A DNA stretch of 64,000 bases, taken from assembly GCF_009495355.1 (NCBI RefSeq), contig NZ_VZAD01000061.1, positions 84,716 to 148,715 of the forward strand. Direction: 5' to 3'. A model generated the notes under the pieces. The model saw nothing but the letters and a program-made list of their open reading frames with translations. It had not been told where the DNA came from and searched no databases. Both the position numbers and the translations under genes were made by a program. Below, piece after piece: positions 35,000 through 44,400 of this stretch (the stretch's first letter is position 1; every line of letters begins with the position of its first letter). This stretch comes from Segatella copri (GTDB lineage: Bacteria > Bacteroidota > Bacteroidia > Bacteroidales > Bacteroidaceae).

Positions 35000-35375
35000 T
35001 GTCTTTACTGTTTTTGAAGGTTGGTGTTTATTGCACTTCTCTAACTTCCCTTTTTTGAAAGTAGAGCTCTTATCTTTTATAGAGTCAGTGCAAAGTTACT
35101 CCTTTCCATTGTTTAAACATGGGGATAATTCCCTAATTGTAAAAGGAAAATCCCTACAAAGTACCAAAAGTGTACTTCGATGTTTCGTTTTTTTTACTTG
35201 TCTTCTTGCATAGAAGCAAAAAAATACTTACCTTTACCGCCACTTAGGGCGACATAACTATGTGTTGAGTCAATCGGCAAATAAATAGGTGTCTCTAAGG
35301 TCTTGGAAAACTGATGATTTTTTGTCTTGTAGCATAGTGAACTATGGTTCAAGATAATACTAAAAAACGAAAACT
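35000..35375. other. non-coding region with a promoter box and a family B fragment
   Basis: 35036-35066 carries CACTTCTCTAACTTCCC and a TTTTGAAAG piece of the family B repeat. CAAAGTTA (35091-35098; reverse TAACTTTG) is a -7 box for the DUF4476 gene. On the + strand, TTTG at 35321-35324 lies 19 nt before a weak TATGGTTC, a possible promoter for the HTH gene. No ORF is supported. Confidence 0.5.
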
Positions 35376-35933
35376 ATGCGATTACCTGAATATATAATAA
35401 AGATGTTACGGAAAAAGTCGGGGAATGATTTGTATTTGCCGTCTGACTGTGAATTTCTCTCGCTTGATATAGAGAGTAATTTAGGAATCCATATTGGTGC
35501 TACAACTCTAAAGCGCCTTTTAGGATTTGCAAATGATGAACGTACTCCTCATGCCAGCACCCTTGAAGTATTGGCAAAATATCTTGGGTATGTTCATTGG
35601 GAAGATGTTGTAAATCAAGAGGAAAAATATAGTTCGGATTTTGATACTCCTGAGGACGAAATACGTGCGGCTAATCTGACTGTAGGTGATCGGGTAGATA
35701 TAACTTATTTGCCAGACCGGCATGTAGTTTTTGAGTATGTGGGAGATGATTATTTTGTTGTGGTAGAGCGAGAGGGAAACAAATTGGAACTTGGTGATCG
35801 TTTGCAAATCCAGAATTTTATCCTGCATCATCCTTTTTATGCAAGGAATGTTTATCGGGGAGATGAATGTCTGGGTCCCTATTCTGCTGCCGTTGTTTCA
35901 GGGATAGATACGTTAAAGCTGATAGAGAAATGA
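35376..35933 (+). CDS. HTH regulator preceding the kinase
   Basis: 185 residues. The N-terminus (about 1-80) has the Bacteroidetes helix-turn-helix pattern: LSLDIESNLGIHIGATTLKRLLGF, then HASTLEVLAKYLGYVHWEDVV. The C-terminal about 100 residues form a beta domain (LTVGDRVDITYLPDRHVVFEYV, LELGDRLQIQNFILHHPF) that may sense a ligand or partner. The stop overlaps the kinase start (ATGA), so the two proteins are translationally coupled. It is likely the regulator of this locus. Confidence 0.7.
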   Translation: MRLPEYIIKMLRKKSGNDLYLPSDCEFLSLDIESNLGIHIGATTLKRLLGFANDERTPHASTLEVLAKYLGYVHWEDVVNQEEKYSSDFDTPEDEIRAANLTVGDRVDITYLPDRHVVFEYVGDDYFVVVEREGNKLELGDRLQIQNFILHHPFYARNVYRGDECLGPYSAAVVSGIDTLKLIEK

Positions 35934-37168
35934 TGGATTATTCTTGTTTTTCTGATAACCAGCAGTCTTGTTTGGCGGAACCCTTGCCCGTTTCAGGCTT
36001 TATATGTGAGGCTTACCGTGTGAAGATATATGGTAAACTTCATTTTTTGAAAAAGCTAAAAAAAGAGCATGAGGACAATATTCTTTTTCGGGAGGCCTTA
36101 CGGAAAGAATTTGAAATAGGTTTTCGATTAGAGCATCCCAATATTGTAAGGTATGTCTCTTTTCATGATGATGAAATCTTAATGGAGTATGTAGATGGAG
36201 AGGACTTGTTGGCTTTCTTGAAAAATCATCCTACATACTTTGAAGATGCAGAACATTTCGATAAGTTTGTTGGTCAATTATTAAGTGCTTTGCAATATCT
36301 TCATGACAATCAGGTCCTTCATCTCGATTTGAAACCAGAGAACATCATGTTGACTCGCATTGGTTGTGATGTAAAAGTGGTAGATTTGGGCTGCTGTTAT
36401 TCCGATACTTTTGTTGATTCTACTGGATATACTACGCAGTATGCTGCACCAGAACAGCTTGCCGGTAGGAAGGTGGATGTTAGAACAGATATTTATGCTG
36501 TAGGCAAATTATTGGAATTGTTGCCACATCCTCCTGTATATAATAAGGTGATAAAAAGGTGTTTGAATAAAAATCCTCAAGACCGTTATCCGAGCATTGC
36601 AGATTTAAAGGCAGCTTTGGCAACAAAGAAGATAGTAAGAAAAAATATGATGTGGGTTGCATCTATAACCGTTGTGGTATTTTCCTTTCTATTGCTTTCT
36701 TTCGTGTTCAAGTTCTCTTCAGTGCCGAATTCGGCAATAAAAAATACGTCAGTTCAGGAGGAGGCTGATACAATTAAACATCTCATCCAGAATCCGCAGA
36801 AATCAAAGAATCCAACTGCAAATCCCATTGTTGTACAGAATTCTCGTCCGGCAGTTTCGACTGTCCGGCAGAATGCAAAAAGTCACAATTGGCAAAAGGA
36901 GATGGATGCCGCATTGGATAAAGTTTATAGACAGACAATAAGTTCTTTTTGCGATTCCATCTTTCCATCACCAACAGTAGGATTGGCATGGAAGACAAAA
37001 AGTTCAGAATTTCATCATCAGGTCATGAAGATTACATCAGATTTTCATGCAAAGTATCCCGAAGTGGAGGAATCATTGCTCTTTGCTTATGCAGAGAATA
37101 ATTTTCAGAGTGTAGTAGGATATGTGTTTGGTAAGATGCAGGATAATGGTAAAAAGGCGAATCCTTAA
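35930..37168 (+). CDS. membrane Ser/Thr protein kinase, non-RD type
   Basis: 412 residues from the ATG at 35930; an ORF start at 35867 would overlap the HTH gene by 67 bp. The kinase domain spans about 20-230. The glycine loop is degenerate, the lysine lies in FLKKLK near 41, and the catalytic loop reads HLDLKPEN at 131. The magnesium motif is DLG at 152 rather than DFG, and APE is present at 173-175. HLD instead of HRD makes it non-RD, so activation-loop phosphorylation may not be needed. A transmembrane segment at about 241-261 is followed by a 150-residue outer or periplasmic region. Predicted to phosphorylate locus proteins. Confidence 0.85.
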   Translation: MMDYSCFSDNQQSCLAEPLPVSGFICEAYRVKIYGKLHFLKKLKKEHEDNILFREALRKEFEIGFRLEHPNIVRYVSFHDDEILMEYVDGEDLLAFLKNHPTYFEDAEHFDKFVGQLLSALQYLHDNQVLHLDLKPENIMLTRIGCDVKVVDLGCCYSDTFVDSTGYTTQYAAPEQLAGRKVDVRTDIYAVGKLLELLPHPPVYNKVIKRCLNKNPQDRYPSIADLKAALATKKIVRKNMMWVASITVVVFSFLLLSFVFKFSSVPNSAIKNTSVQEEADTIKHLIQNPQKSKNPTANPIVVQNSRPAVSTVRQNAKSHNWQKEMDAALDKVYRQTISSFCDSIFPSPTVGLAWKTKSSEFHHQVMKITSDFHAKYPEVEESLLFAYAENNFQSVVGYVFGKMQDNGKKANP

Positions 37169-37172
37169 AGCG

Positions 37173-37226
37173 AAAAAATGGAAATGGAAGAAATGGTCGG
37201 AAACCTTTCTTCTGTTTCCATTTTAA
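37173..37226 (+). terminator. intrinsic terminator after the kinase gene
   Basis: AAAATGGAAA (37175-37184) pairs with TTTCCATTTT (37215-37224), and GAAGAAA (37187-37193) with TTTCTTC (37206-37212). T-rich sequence follows. It isolates the HTH-kinase unit from the RNA element downstream. Confidence 0.85.
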
Positions 37227-37324
37227 TTTTGTACCTTTGCCCTCGATAAAAAAACTATATAGCCCACGTCGTATAAGCTATAGGACTTATTTTGGAATAA
37301 AATTTAAAAAAAGTTTCAGAAAAG

Positions 37325-37356
37325 TTTGGTAGTGTGGATAGTTTTCTATATATTTG
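37325..37356 (+). promoter_or_regulatory. promoter of structured RNA copy 1
   Basis: TTTG (37325-37328), 20 nt, TATATTTG (37349-37356): full Bacteroidetes consensus, about 28 nt before the conserved block. A TACCTTTG at 37232-37239 is a weaker additional box. Confidence 0.8.
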
Positions 37357-37383
37357 CGGTATGTTAAACAATTAAATTGTAGA

Positions 37384-37620
37384 ATATGACATAAACAAAT
37401 AAAGACATATAGGAAAATGAAGCGTTAGCTTTTTGTTCTTGCTTTCTGAAAATCGCCAAATTTAGAAGAAGCCACAAGAGTAAAAGTTATACGCTCACGT
37501 CTGCAATACGGCGTGGGCTTTTACTCGTATTATGTGGCTTATGGTGTTTGGCGATACCTCAGGAGGCGTAGACGAAGTGAATGGTTCACGCCTTTTTTCT
37601 GTCTATACCTTTTTGACCTT
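37384..37620 (+). ncRNA. duplicated structured RNA element, copy 1
   Basis: About 237 nt, nearly identical to 39551-39795. Nested helices: ATCGCCAAA (37452-37460) with TTTGGCGAT (37547-37555); AAGCCACA (37469-37476) with TGTGGCTT (37533-37540); AGTAAAA (37479-37485) with TTTTACT (37519-37525); GCTCACG (37493-37499) with CGTGGGC (37512-37518). AGGCGT (37564-37569) then pairs with ACGCCT (37588-37593), followed by TTTTTT, like a terminator. It may be a free RNA or a cis leader of the zinc-ribbon gene at 37692. No ORF is shared between copies. I cannot name a family. Confidence 0.7.
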
Positions 37621-37691
37621 ATGACCTGACAATCGCTTACTATAGTAGGCTCTGTGAATAATTTTATGTTAAACTATTAAATTCGTAAATT

Positions 37692-38258
37692 ATGAAAATC
37701 TGGAGATTAGTATCTGGCATTTTGTCAATGATTTCATTTTTGATTATCACCTTTCAATCATGTGCGGTGGGTTTTGTAAATGCAATAGAAGAAAACGCTA
37801 AAGACACAAGTGATGTTGCGGGCTTGTTGGTTGCTTTTGGCTTGTTGATTTCGGGTATTGTAGCAACTTCGCTTTGGAAGAAAAACGGTAAGAGCGACGA
37901 TATCTCTCTTATTGTTTTATATGGATTGACAGCTCTGATAGGATTTTTCAATTTAGGCACTTTTAGTGATTTAGTTGTATGGTCTTCTTGGGCTTTGATT
38001 TGTGCAGTGATGGCAGCTATAGCACTTTATCTTCATTCTCAAGAAGTTGGAGATAATGATTATGTATCTTCGTCCACGCCTTCTTCAAATGTTTCAATGA
38101 AGGAATGTCCAAATTGTCACGCCGTAATCGACGCGGGAAGTGCTTTTTGTAGCTCATGTGGCTTTAGATTTCCTGTTCAAACTTTTTGTAGGATATGCGG
38201 AAAGCAATTGAAAGAAAATGAAGCTTTTTGTACGAATTGTGGTACAAAGCGAGAATAA
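37692..38258 (+). CDS. membrane protein with C-terminal double zinc ribbon
   Basis: 188 residues. The N-terminal half has four hydrophobic segments (about 5-28, 43-62, 73-92, 95-117). The C-terminus carries two CxxC knuckle pairs, ECPNCHAVIDAGSAFCSSCGF and CRICGKQLKENEAFCTNCG, the zinc_ribbon_2 pattern. It lies 70 bp after RNA copy 1. Its probable role is as a membrane adaptor or sensor; zinc ribbons of the same kind recur in genes at 38560, 39835, 52508, 55832 and 56988. Confidence 0.75.
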   Translation: MKIWRLVSGILSMISFLIITFQSCAVGFVNAIEENAKDTSDVAGLLVAFGLLISGIVATSLWKKNGKSDDISLIVLYGLTALIGFFNLGTFSDLVVWSSWALICAVMAAIALYLHSQEVGDNDYVSSSTPSSNVSMKECPNCHAVIDAGSAFCSSCGFRFPVQTFCRICGKQLKENEAFCTNCGTKRE

Positions 38259-38296
38259 ATGTACAGACCAGAATTGAATTTTATCATGTATGATTA

Positions 38297-38343
38297 TCTC
38301 TACTTTTGTTTTCTCTAATTGGTGGGCAAAGCAAAAGTAGAGA
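38297..38343. repeat. 12-bp inverted repeat
   Basis: TCTCTACTTTTG (38297-38308) and CAAAAGTAGAGA (38332-38343) are exact complements around a 23-nt loop. It could terminate transcription of the 37692 gene or act on the small ORF that follows. Confidence 0.6.
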
Positions 38344-38385
38344 AGTAGAAAGGAAAATTAGTACAAACACTGAAAACTACAAGCT

Positions 38386-38535
38386 ATGAAACTATGTGTT
38401 AATGGTCATTTGGTAGATGATTTTAAAGAAGAAAGAGCTTGGGTGGCTGCTGTCAAAAATGGAAAATGTGGATATATAAATGCAAATGGGCATGAAGTTG
38501 TAGCATTTTTGATTATCTCAACTGAAATTTTTTAG
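38386..38535 (+). CDS. 49-aa WG-repeat-like remnant
   Basis: A short ORF (38386-38535) encoding MKLCVNGHLVDDF, then AWVAAVKNGKCGYINANGHE, which resembles one unit of the WG (KWG) repeat (K-NGKxGYIN-xG). WG proteins normally carry many repeats, so this is probably a truncated relic, or a small protein of its own. It lies 25 bp before the gene at 38560. Confidence 0.4.
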   Translation: MKLCVNGHLVDDFKEERAWVAAVKNGKCGYINANGHEVVAFLIISTEIF

Positions 38536-38559
38536 AAAAATATATTAAAGTAAGATTTT

Positions 38560-39432
38560 ATGAAAAAGTGTCCTAATTGTGGAGCCATAATAAGTGACGA
38601 TAGTCTCTTTTGTGGAAAATGTGGTTGCTTGTTGAACAAGCAGCAGATAAAAACACCAGCTGGTGAACAGATGAACAATAATGAAGACTTGTTGGAAAAT
38701 AATGAAAGAAATGTTAGAAAGTATTATGTCGTAGCCGGGGGTGTCGTAGTCTTGTTGGTTGCCCTTGGCTTTTATTTATTTAAGAGTCATGGTAGACAGG
38801 CTGGTAACCAAAATATGTTGGATTCTCTTTCGGATACCATCTCAACTATGGAAATGCAAGATTCGGTAGAAGTGACAGAAGAACTTTCTGCGAATGATAT
38901 ACTGAAACGTCATCCTGGCTTTCAGTTATTGTGCTCTGTTTCTGGTGATTTTGATGGAGATGGGAAAGAAGAAACCTTATATGCAATTAATCCTAAAAGT
39001 GATGAAGGTCCTCATATCGAATATGTTTATTTCTCAAAAAAGAAATTTCCTTCTATTAAGGTTCAGACGCATGGTATTTATGTACCTAATAGTAAACCTA
39101 AAAATGCAGGAGACTTGGATGGGGATGGAGGCGATGAAATCGCATTTTATTCTTCTGGATATTCGTCCAGTTGGAATGATTACTATATCTGGTCATATAA
39201 AAATGGGAAATGGATAGTGCCCATAAAACCTGTAAATTTGCCAGACTGGGCTTTGGAAGACGGCTATGTGCCTGTAAGAAAAAGCTACAAGAAAGGTTAT
39301 GTAGAAATTGATGACAATCAAGAAATGGTAGATGTTGATGATTCTGTTTATAACGAAAATACCCATGCTGGTTTGCAATTTGAACGGAAAATAGTGAAGT
39401 TTAACAATAAAGGTTATAAAGTAGATTATTAA
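38560..39432 (+). CDS. zinc-ribbon membrane protein with FG-GAP-like repeats
   Basis: 290 residues. The N-terminal zinc ribbon reads CPNCGAIISDDSLFCGKCG. A transmembrane segment at about 55-74 (YYVVAGGVVVLLVALGFYLF) follows. The outer domain has calcium-binding-like loops DFDGDGKEETLYAI and DLDGDGGDEIAFYS, as in FG-GAP/VCBS blades. The topology implies a cytosolic ribbon and a periplasmic sensor-like domain. It shares this plan with 52508-53779. Confidence 0.75.
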   Translation: MKKCPNCGAIISDDSLFCGKCGCLLNKQQIKTPAGEQMNNNEDLLENNERNVRKYYVVAGGVVVLLVALGFYLFKSHGRQAGNQNMLDSLSDTISTMEMQDSVEVTEELSANDILKRHPGFQLLCSVSGDFDGDGKEETLYAINPKSDEGPHIEYVYFSKKKFPSIKVQTHGIYVPNSKPKNAGDLDGDGGDEIAFYSSGYSSSWNDYYIWSYKNGKWIVPIKPVNLPDWALEDGYVPVRKSYKKGYVEIDDNQEMVDVDDSVYNENTHAGLQFERKIVKFNNKGYKVDY

Positions 39433-39494
39433 TTTAAAAATGGTCATATAATGATTAGTTCGTTGATAATTCGATAAAAATAGTTATAGTTTTT

Positions 39495-39525
39495 TTTGTT
39501 ATATGATTATTTTTTTATATATTTG
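39495..39525 (+). promoter_or_regulatory. promoter of structured RNA copy 2
   Basis: TTTG (39495-39498), 19 nt, TATATTTG (39518-39525): consensus Bacteroidetes promoter placed as for copy 1, about 26 nt before the conserved block. Confidence 0.85.
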
Positions 39526-39550
39526 CCGTATGAATCAATTAAAGAGTTTG

Positions 39551-39795
39551 ATATGACATAAACAAATAAAGACATATAGAAAATGAAGCGTTAGCTTTTT
39601 GTTCTTGCTTCCTGAAAATCGCCAAATTGAAAAGAAGCCACAAAGAGTAAAGGTTTGACGCTCACGCCTGCAATACGGCGTGGGCTTTTACTTGTATTAT
39701 GTGGCTTATTGTGTTAGGTGATACCTCAGGAGGCGTAGACGAAGTTGTTGGTCCACGCCTATATTTTTGTCTATACTTTTAGAACTTTAGGACCT
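39551..39795 (+). ncRNA. duplicated structured RNA element, copy 2
   Basis: A homologue of 37384-37620 with the same nested stems (AAGCCACA/TGTGGCTT, AGTAAA/TTTACT, GCTCACG/CGTGGGC) and the AGGCGT/ACGCCT end hairpin. Where copy 1 has TTTGGCGAT, this copy has TTAGGTGAT opposite ATCGCC; the G-C to G-T change keeps the base of the stem paired. It ends 40 nt before the first gene of the SrfB/SrfC operon, so it could be its leader or an independent RNA. Confidence 0.7.
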
Positions 39796-39834
39796 CTATA
39801 GAGTAAAAGTACAATTTTGTGATTACCTATACAT

Positions 39835-40845
39835 ATGAGAACGAAATGTCAACATTGCAACACTACGCTTCAATTCGATGAGCGTAAATATATAAGAAAC
39901 AATTGGGTAGAGTATACATGTCCTGTTTGTGGAAATCAAGTCAGATTTCAGTATGGTGTGGCTGATCAACATATTAGTGTGACAAGTCAGGATAGTCCTG
40001 TATTACAGCCTGTTAAATCAAATTTTCAAAGTCAACCAACGCCAGTTTCTCATCAGAATATAGTTCCACCTGTATATGAAGAAGAGCAACAACGTCGTTC
40101 GCCTCTTATTTGGCTTGTTCCTGTTCTTGTATTGTTGTTTTGCGCAGTCATAGGTGGGTATTTTTACTATAATAAGGTTTATTTGCCTGCAAAAATAGAT
40201 CGTGAAGCGCCTCGGTATTATACGATTTCAAATATGACCAATCTCCGTTCTTCTAAATCGGCAGGTGCCGAATACAACAAAATAGGGTCAATACCATTTG
40301 GTAGCGAGCTGATCACATATTCTCACGAGGCGGATTGGAGTGAAGTAAAAGATGCGACTGGCAAACGCGGATTCATCGCATCAAACTATATTGTAGAGAA
40401 GTCTGATTTCTACCGACTGAATAGTATTTTTGGTGATGCCTCATCGCGTGAAATTATTCAGACAGTTAAATGTCGTAGAGCCCTATTGAATTATTTTAAA
40501 GAACATAATTATATAGGAAGCATTTCTCAGAGTGAGTTAGGATCTGTTACGCCACAAGTTGTGCCTAATTCTGACAATCAGTGGCAAGTATTTACTCGCT
40601 CCAAAGGAGTTACACCTAACAGTGTCTGGTTTGGTCGTGCAATTAATAGTGATTCTAAATTTACAGACTTTGCTGTCATCATTACAAATATTAAAACAGG
40701 AGCTCACCGCTTTCTGCTGTTCTGTTTTGATGAGACAGAGAAACCTACATTGGTTTATGAGGAGAATACAAGTGCAAAATACATAGAAAATGTGTATTGT
40801 TATGATGGCTCGGATGTAGAAGTTGACTATTATTATGCAAGATAA
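39835..40845 (+). CDS. zinc-ribbon / SH3 membrane protein, first gene of the SrfB-SrfC operon
   Basis: 336 residues. The N-terminal MJ0042-like zinc ribbon has CQHCNTTLQF near 4 and CPVCGNQVRF near 30. A Pro/Gln-rich linker and a transmembrane segment near 90-112 follow. An SH3-like bacterial domain comes next (TNLRSSKSAGAEYNKIGSI, FGSELITYSHEADWSEV, GFIASNYI), and then an unrecognised C-terminal domain. Bacterial SH3 domains often bind peptidoglycan peptides, consistent with the L,D-transpeptidase gene that overlaps its 3' end. Confidence 0.8.
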   Translation: MRTKCQHCNTTLQFDERKYIRNNWVEYTCPVCGNQVRFQYGVADQHISVTSQDSPVLQPVKSNFQSQPTPVSHQNIVPPVYEEEQQRRSPLIWLVPVLVLLFCAVIGGYFYYNKVYLPAKIDREAPRYYTISNMTNLRSSKSAGAEYNKIGSIPFGSELITYSHEADWSEVKDATGKRGFIASNYIVEKSDFYRLNSIFGDASSREIIQTVKCRRALLNYFKEHNYIGSISQSELGSVTPQVVPNSDNQWQVFTRSKGVTPNSVWFGRAINSDSKFTDFAVIITNIKTGAHRFLLFCFDETEKPTLVYEENTSAKYIENVYCYDGSDVEVDYYYAR

Positions 40846-41446
40846 AACTAAATCGAAAAAAGCAAGGAACTATGGCTTGTTTCTTCTATATACGATCACA
40901 TTCATAGTACCAGTTGGTGGCTTGGTGGGATTATATGGCTATTTTCAGAAACAGTTAGATGATATTCCTGAAGCACGTATCATTGTTGTTTCAAAGCAAG
41001 ATATGCGATTGCGAGTATATGATTACAAAGGAACAAGACTAATGGACTATGGAATTGCCTGCGGTAAAAATTTTGGTCAGAAGCATAAAGTCGGAGATAT
41101 GAAGACGCCAGAAGGTATGTTTTTTGTTCAGTCGATAGAAGATGCCTCTGAACGTACACATGATTTTGGAGATGGTCGAGGAGAAATACAGGGAGCCTAT
41201 GGTCCCTATTTTATCCGTCTGGACACTCCTGGAAACAAAGGTATAGGTATTCATGGAACGCATGATCCTCTTTCTATTGGTACACGTGCCACAGAGGGCT
41301 GTATTCGTCTGAATAATAATGACCTTGTGGAATTGGTCAATGTCGTAAGGCCAGGAATGATGGTGCTTGTCACGACTTCGTTTGAAGATTATGAACAGGA
41401 ACAACAATATATTGGCAATAAACGCGATAGCGTGAAAAATCAATAA
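40835..41446 (+). CDS. L,D-transpeptidase (YkuD) with membrane anchor
   Basis: About 203 residues from the ATG at 40835; an ATG at 40823 is also in frame. The N-terminal transmembrane segment spans about 12-36. The YkuD domain begins IIVVSKQDMRLRVYDY and has the active-site set IHGTHDP and TEGCIRLNN, with the catalytic Cys near 170. It forms or edits peptidoglycan cross-links in the periplasm. The gene overlaps the upstream SH3 gene by 11 bp and lies 19 bp before the SrfB-like gene. Confidence 0.9.
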   Translation: MQDKTKSKKARNYGLFLLYTITFIVPVGGLVGLYGYFQKQLDDIPEARIIVVSKQDMRLRVYDYKGTRLMDYGIACGKNFGQKHKVGDMKTPEGMFFVQSIEDASERTHDFGDGRGEIQGAYGPYFIRLDTPGNKGIGIHGTHDPLSIGTRATEGCIRLNNNDLVELVNVVRPGMMVLVTTSFEDYEQEQQYIGNKRDSVKNQ

Positions 41447-41465
41447 CCCAAATACGATAAGCGAT

Positions 41466-44400
41466 ATGGAATATTCAATCATAGCTAATTCTGGTATTCA
41501 GTTATTTACCTTTCCTCTTGAAATTGATCTCAAGCAGAATTTTAAGAGATGGTTTCATGAATGGTATGATAAAGAAGAAGGTATACACAAACTTGACCTT
41601 GTTGAGTGTGTGCATTCAGACGATGGTGACACTTACTTTTACAATAAGAAGGAACTCATTGATAAGGGCTATCTTACAGCCTTTGAGACTCGGCAAAAAG
41701 TGAATCCAGATGAAGTTCGTGAAGATGGTTTGGTTCATCCGTTAGCAGTTAATAACGAAGGAGACGATTATTTGTTGGATGAAATATTCTCTATGTCATT
41801 CGATGATAGTCAGAACAAATTATCTTTCTATGAGAATAAGTGGATACCATTACCTTATTTCCGTCGCCGTGTTCCTGCACTTCAGTTTGATTTCGGAGCA
41901 TTCAATTGGACACGTGTTAAGTTTGTTCCCAAAAAAGAAAAAGATGGCAAGCGATACTATAATGTTTTGCTTGCACTCGATACACGTACAAACTATCAAG
42001 CGTCTTCCTTGCTGGAGACTCCTGTTTTTCCAGACAGCTTTCAGAACGAGCTTACATTTCAGTTATGCTCAGACGAGATGCTGCTGATGGACTATTGCTC
42101 TGAGGGGACAGAAGAATGCTGTTATATTAATGAATATCTGCGTAGATTGGTTCATCCTGAAGCCCGTTCTGTTTCTAAGATTAAGGGCGAGAAACATAAG
42201 ATGTCTTATATTGCCACTTATTTTCTCCTAATAAACTATCTTTCGCAAATGGATCTGATGCCGTCATTGAAATTGTATAAGGACGAAAGTGTGGTAGTCA
42301 AGGATGTGGATATGTTTATTGATATAGGCAATTCCCGTACAACAGCATTGCTTGTAGAAGATCCCCAAAATGGTGATTTCACAAAGGTTCCACTTTTAAG
42401 TTTGACAGATCTGACAGACAGTATTAAAGAAACTGCTGATGGTCCACAAGTTCGCAGGAATACAGAGCCTTTTGATATGCGCTTGGTGTTCAGAAAAGCT
42501 GATTTTGGAAACTTTGGACCACGTGACAGTCATCAGTTTGTTTATCCCAGCCTTGTTCGATTGGGAAAGGAAGCTGAGAATCTCATCCATACTGCTTCAG
42601 AAGAACAATCTTCTCAAAGTCTATATACTTATTCGAGTCCTAAACGATATCTATGGGATAAGGATAGTGTAAAAGAAGAATGGCTGTTCTTGGTGCTTGA
42701 CGGCGAGGAGCAGAGTCATATACTTGATCTTAAAGGTATTACCAATCAACTGAACAGTAATGGAACTGTGGATAAAGAAGGATATGGAGGGAGTAAGCAT
42801 ACTTACTCTCGCTGTTCACTTATGACTTTTGCTTTCTTGGAAATTTTCTCTCAGGCACGTATGCAAATCAATAGTGAAGACTATCGTAAGTTTCATGGTG
42901 ATGTAAATACACCACGACGTATCAAACGAGTAGTAGTCACTTGTCCGACAACTATGTCTGAATGTGAGAGAAAATCTCTGGTTCGTTGCGCTAAAGATGC
43001 TGTTACTCTACTTACAAACTTCGAGAAAAAATCCATGACAGACCTCTTGCCGAGCAAGAAGTTTGATATAGAGATTGTTCCGTCTTATCCAAATGACGGA
43101 AGTGGAGTTTGGTATTATGATGAAGCCACCTGTTCACAAATGGTTTATCTGTATGGAGAGATCGCTCATAAATTCAAAGGGCGATTAGCAGATTTTTTCG
43201 AACTTTATGGTAAAAAGGATGAGCGAGGTTCGCACACATTTACATTAGGTTCTCTCGATATCGGTGCAGGTACGTCAGACTTGATGATTAATGAATATAG
43301 TAAGGGCGATCAAAATGAATCTACCGTCTGTCCGAAACCTCTTTACTATGACAGCTACTATTATGCAGGCGACGATATGCTTCAGGAACTTATCCGCGAG
43401 ATTTTTCTAACGGATAAGGATTCTGCGCTTGTTGCGCGCTTGGAACAAACGGCTGATGGAATGCAGAAAATAAAAGATTTCTTTGGACATAACTATAATG
43501 GACAGTCTATATCTCTGCGTATCTTACGTAAGAACTTTAATATCCAAGTTCTGATACCTTTGGCATGTTATTATTTGGAATTGTTGAAGAATCAAAATCA
43601 CGATTGTGTAGTACATTTTGATGACGTTTTCAAAGATAGTATACCTAACCATCTTGTCATGAGTGGTTTCTATGATTTCTTCGGTTTTGAATTTAATGAG
43701 TTGGAATGGCATTATTCCAGTGAGAACGTATATCGTATTGTCGCAAAATCTTTCGATTCATTAGTAAAGAAAATCTCGGCGATTATGTATACGTATCATT
43801 GCGATATTATTGTTCTCTCTGGCCGCCCAGCAACATTACCTCCTTTACGTGATCTTTTTATAAAGTATTATGCAGTGGCACCCAATCGCCTTGTTCAACT
43901 CTCCAGTTATTACATAGGCGACTGGTATCCGTTTGGAAATAACACGGGTTATATCAGAAATCCAAAGACTGTAGTTGCTGTTGGAGCCATGATCGGTTTT
44001 TATTCATCAGACCTCATACAGTTCTCCAATTTTAGGCTTGACAAGCAGGCCTTGAGTAATTTGAAATCAACCATCAACTATGTTGAGACACCAGAATCCA
44101 TGTTGCTCAATACGCATTACTGTCTTACTCCTACCACGAATCGTGGCGAGATTACCGTCAAGCAATTGCCAGTTTCGCTCAAGATCAGACAGGAAAATTT
44201 TGACAGCTATATGAGTCGTCCGCTTTATGTAGTTGACTATGATTTTGCAAGAATATGTCAACGTATCAGGCATCAGATGGAAAATATTAATCCCAATATG
44301 ACAGAGGAGGCACTTGCCAATTTGACAAATGAGGAAATCAATCGGTTGAAGCGCCTTCTTCCTTACCGAATTGTCCTTTCACGTGAAAGTGATAATAAGG

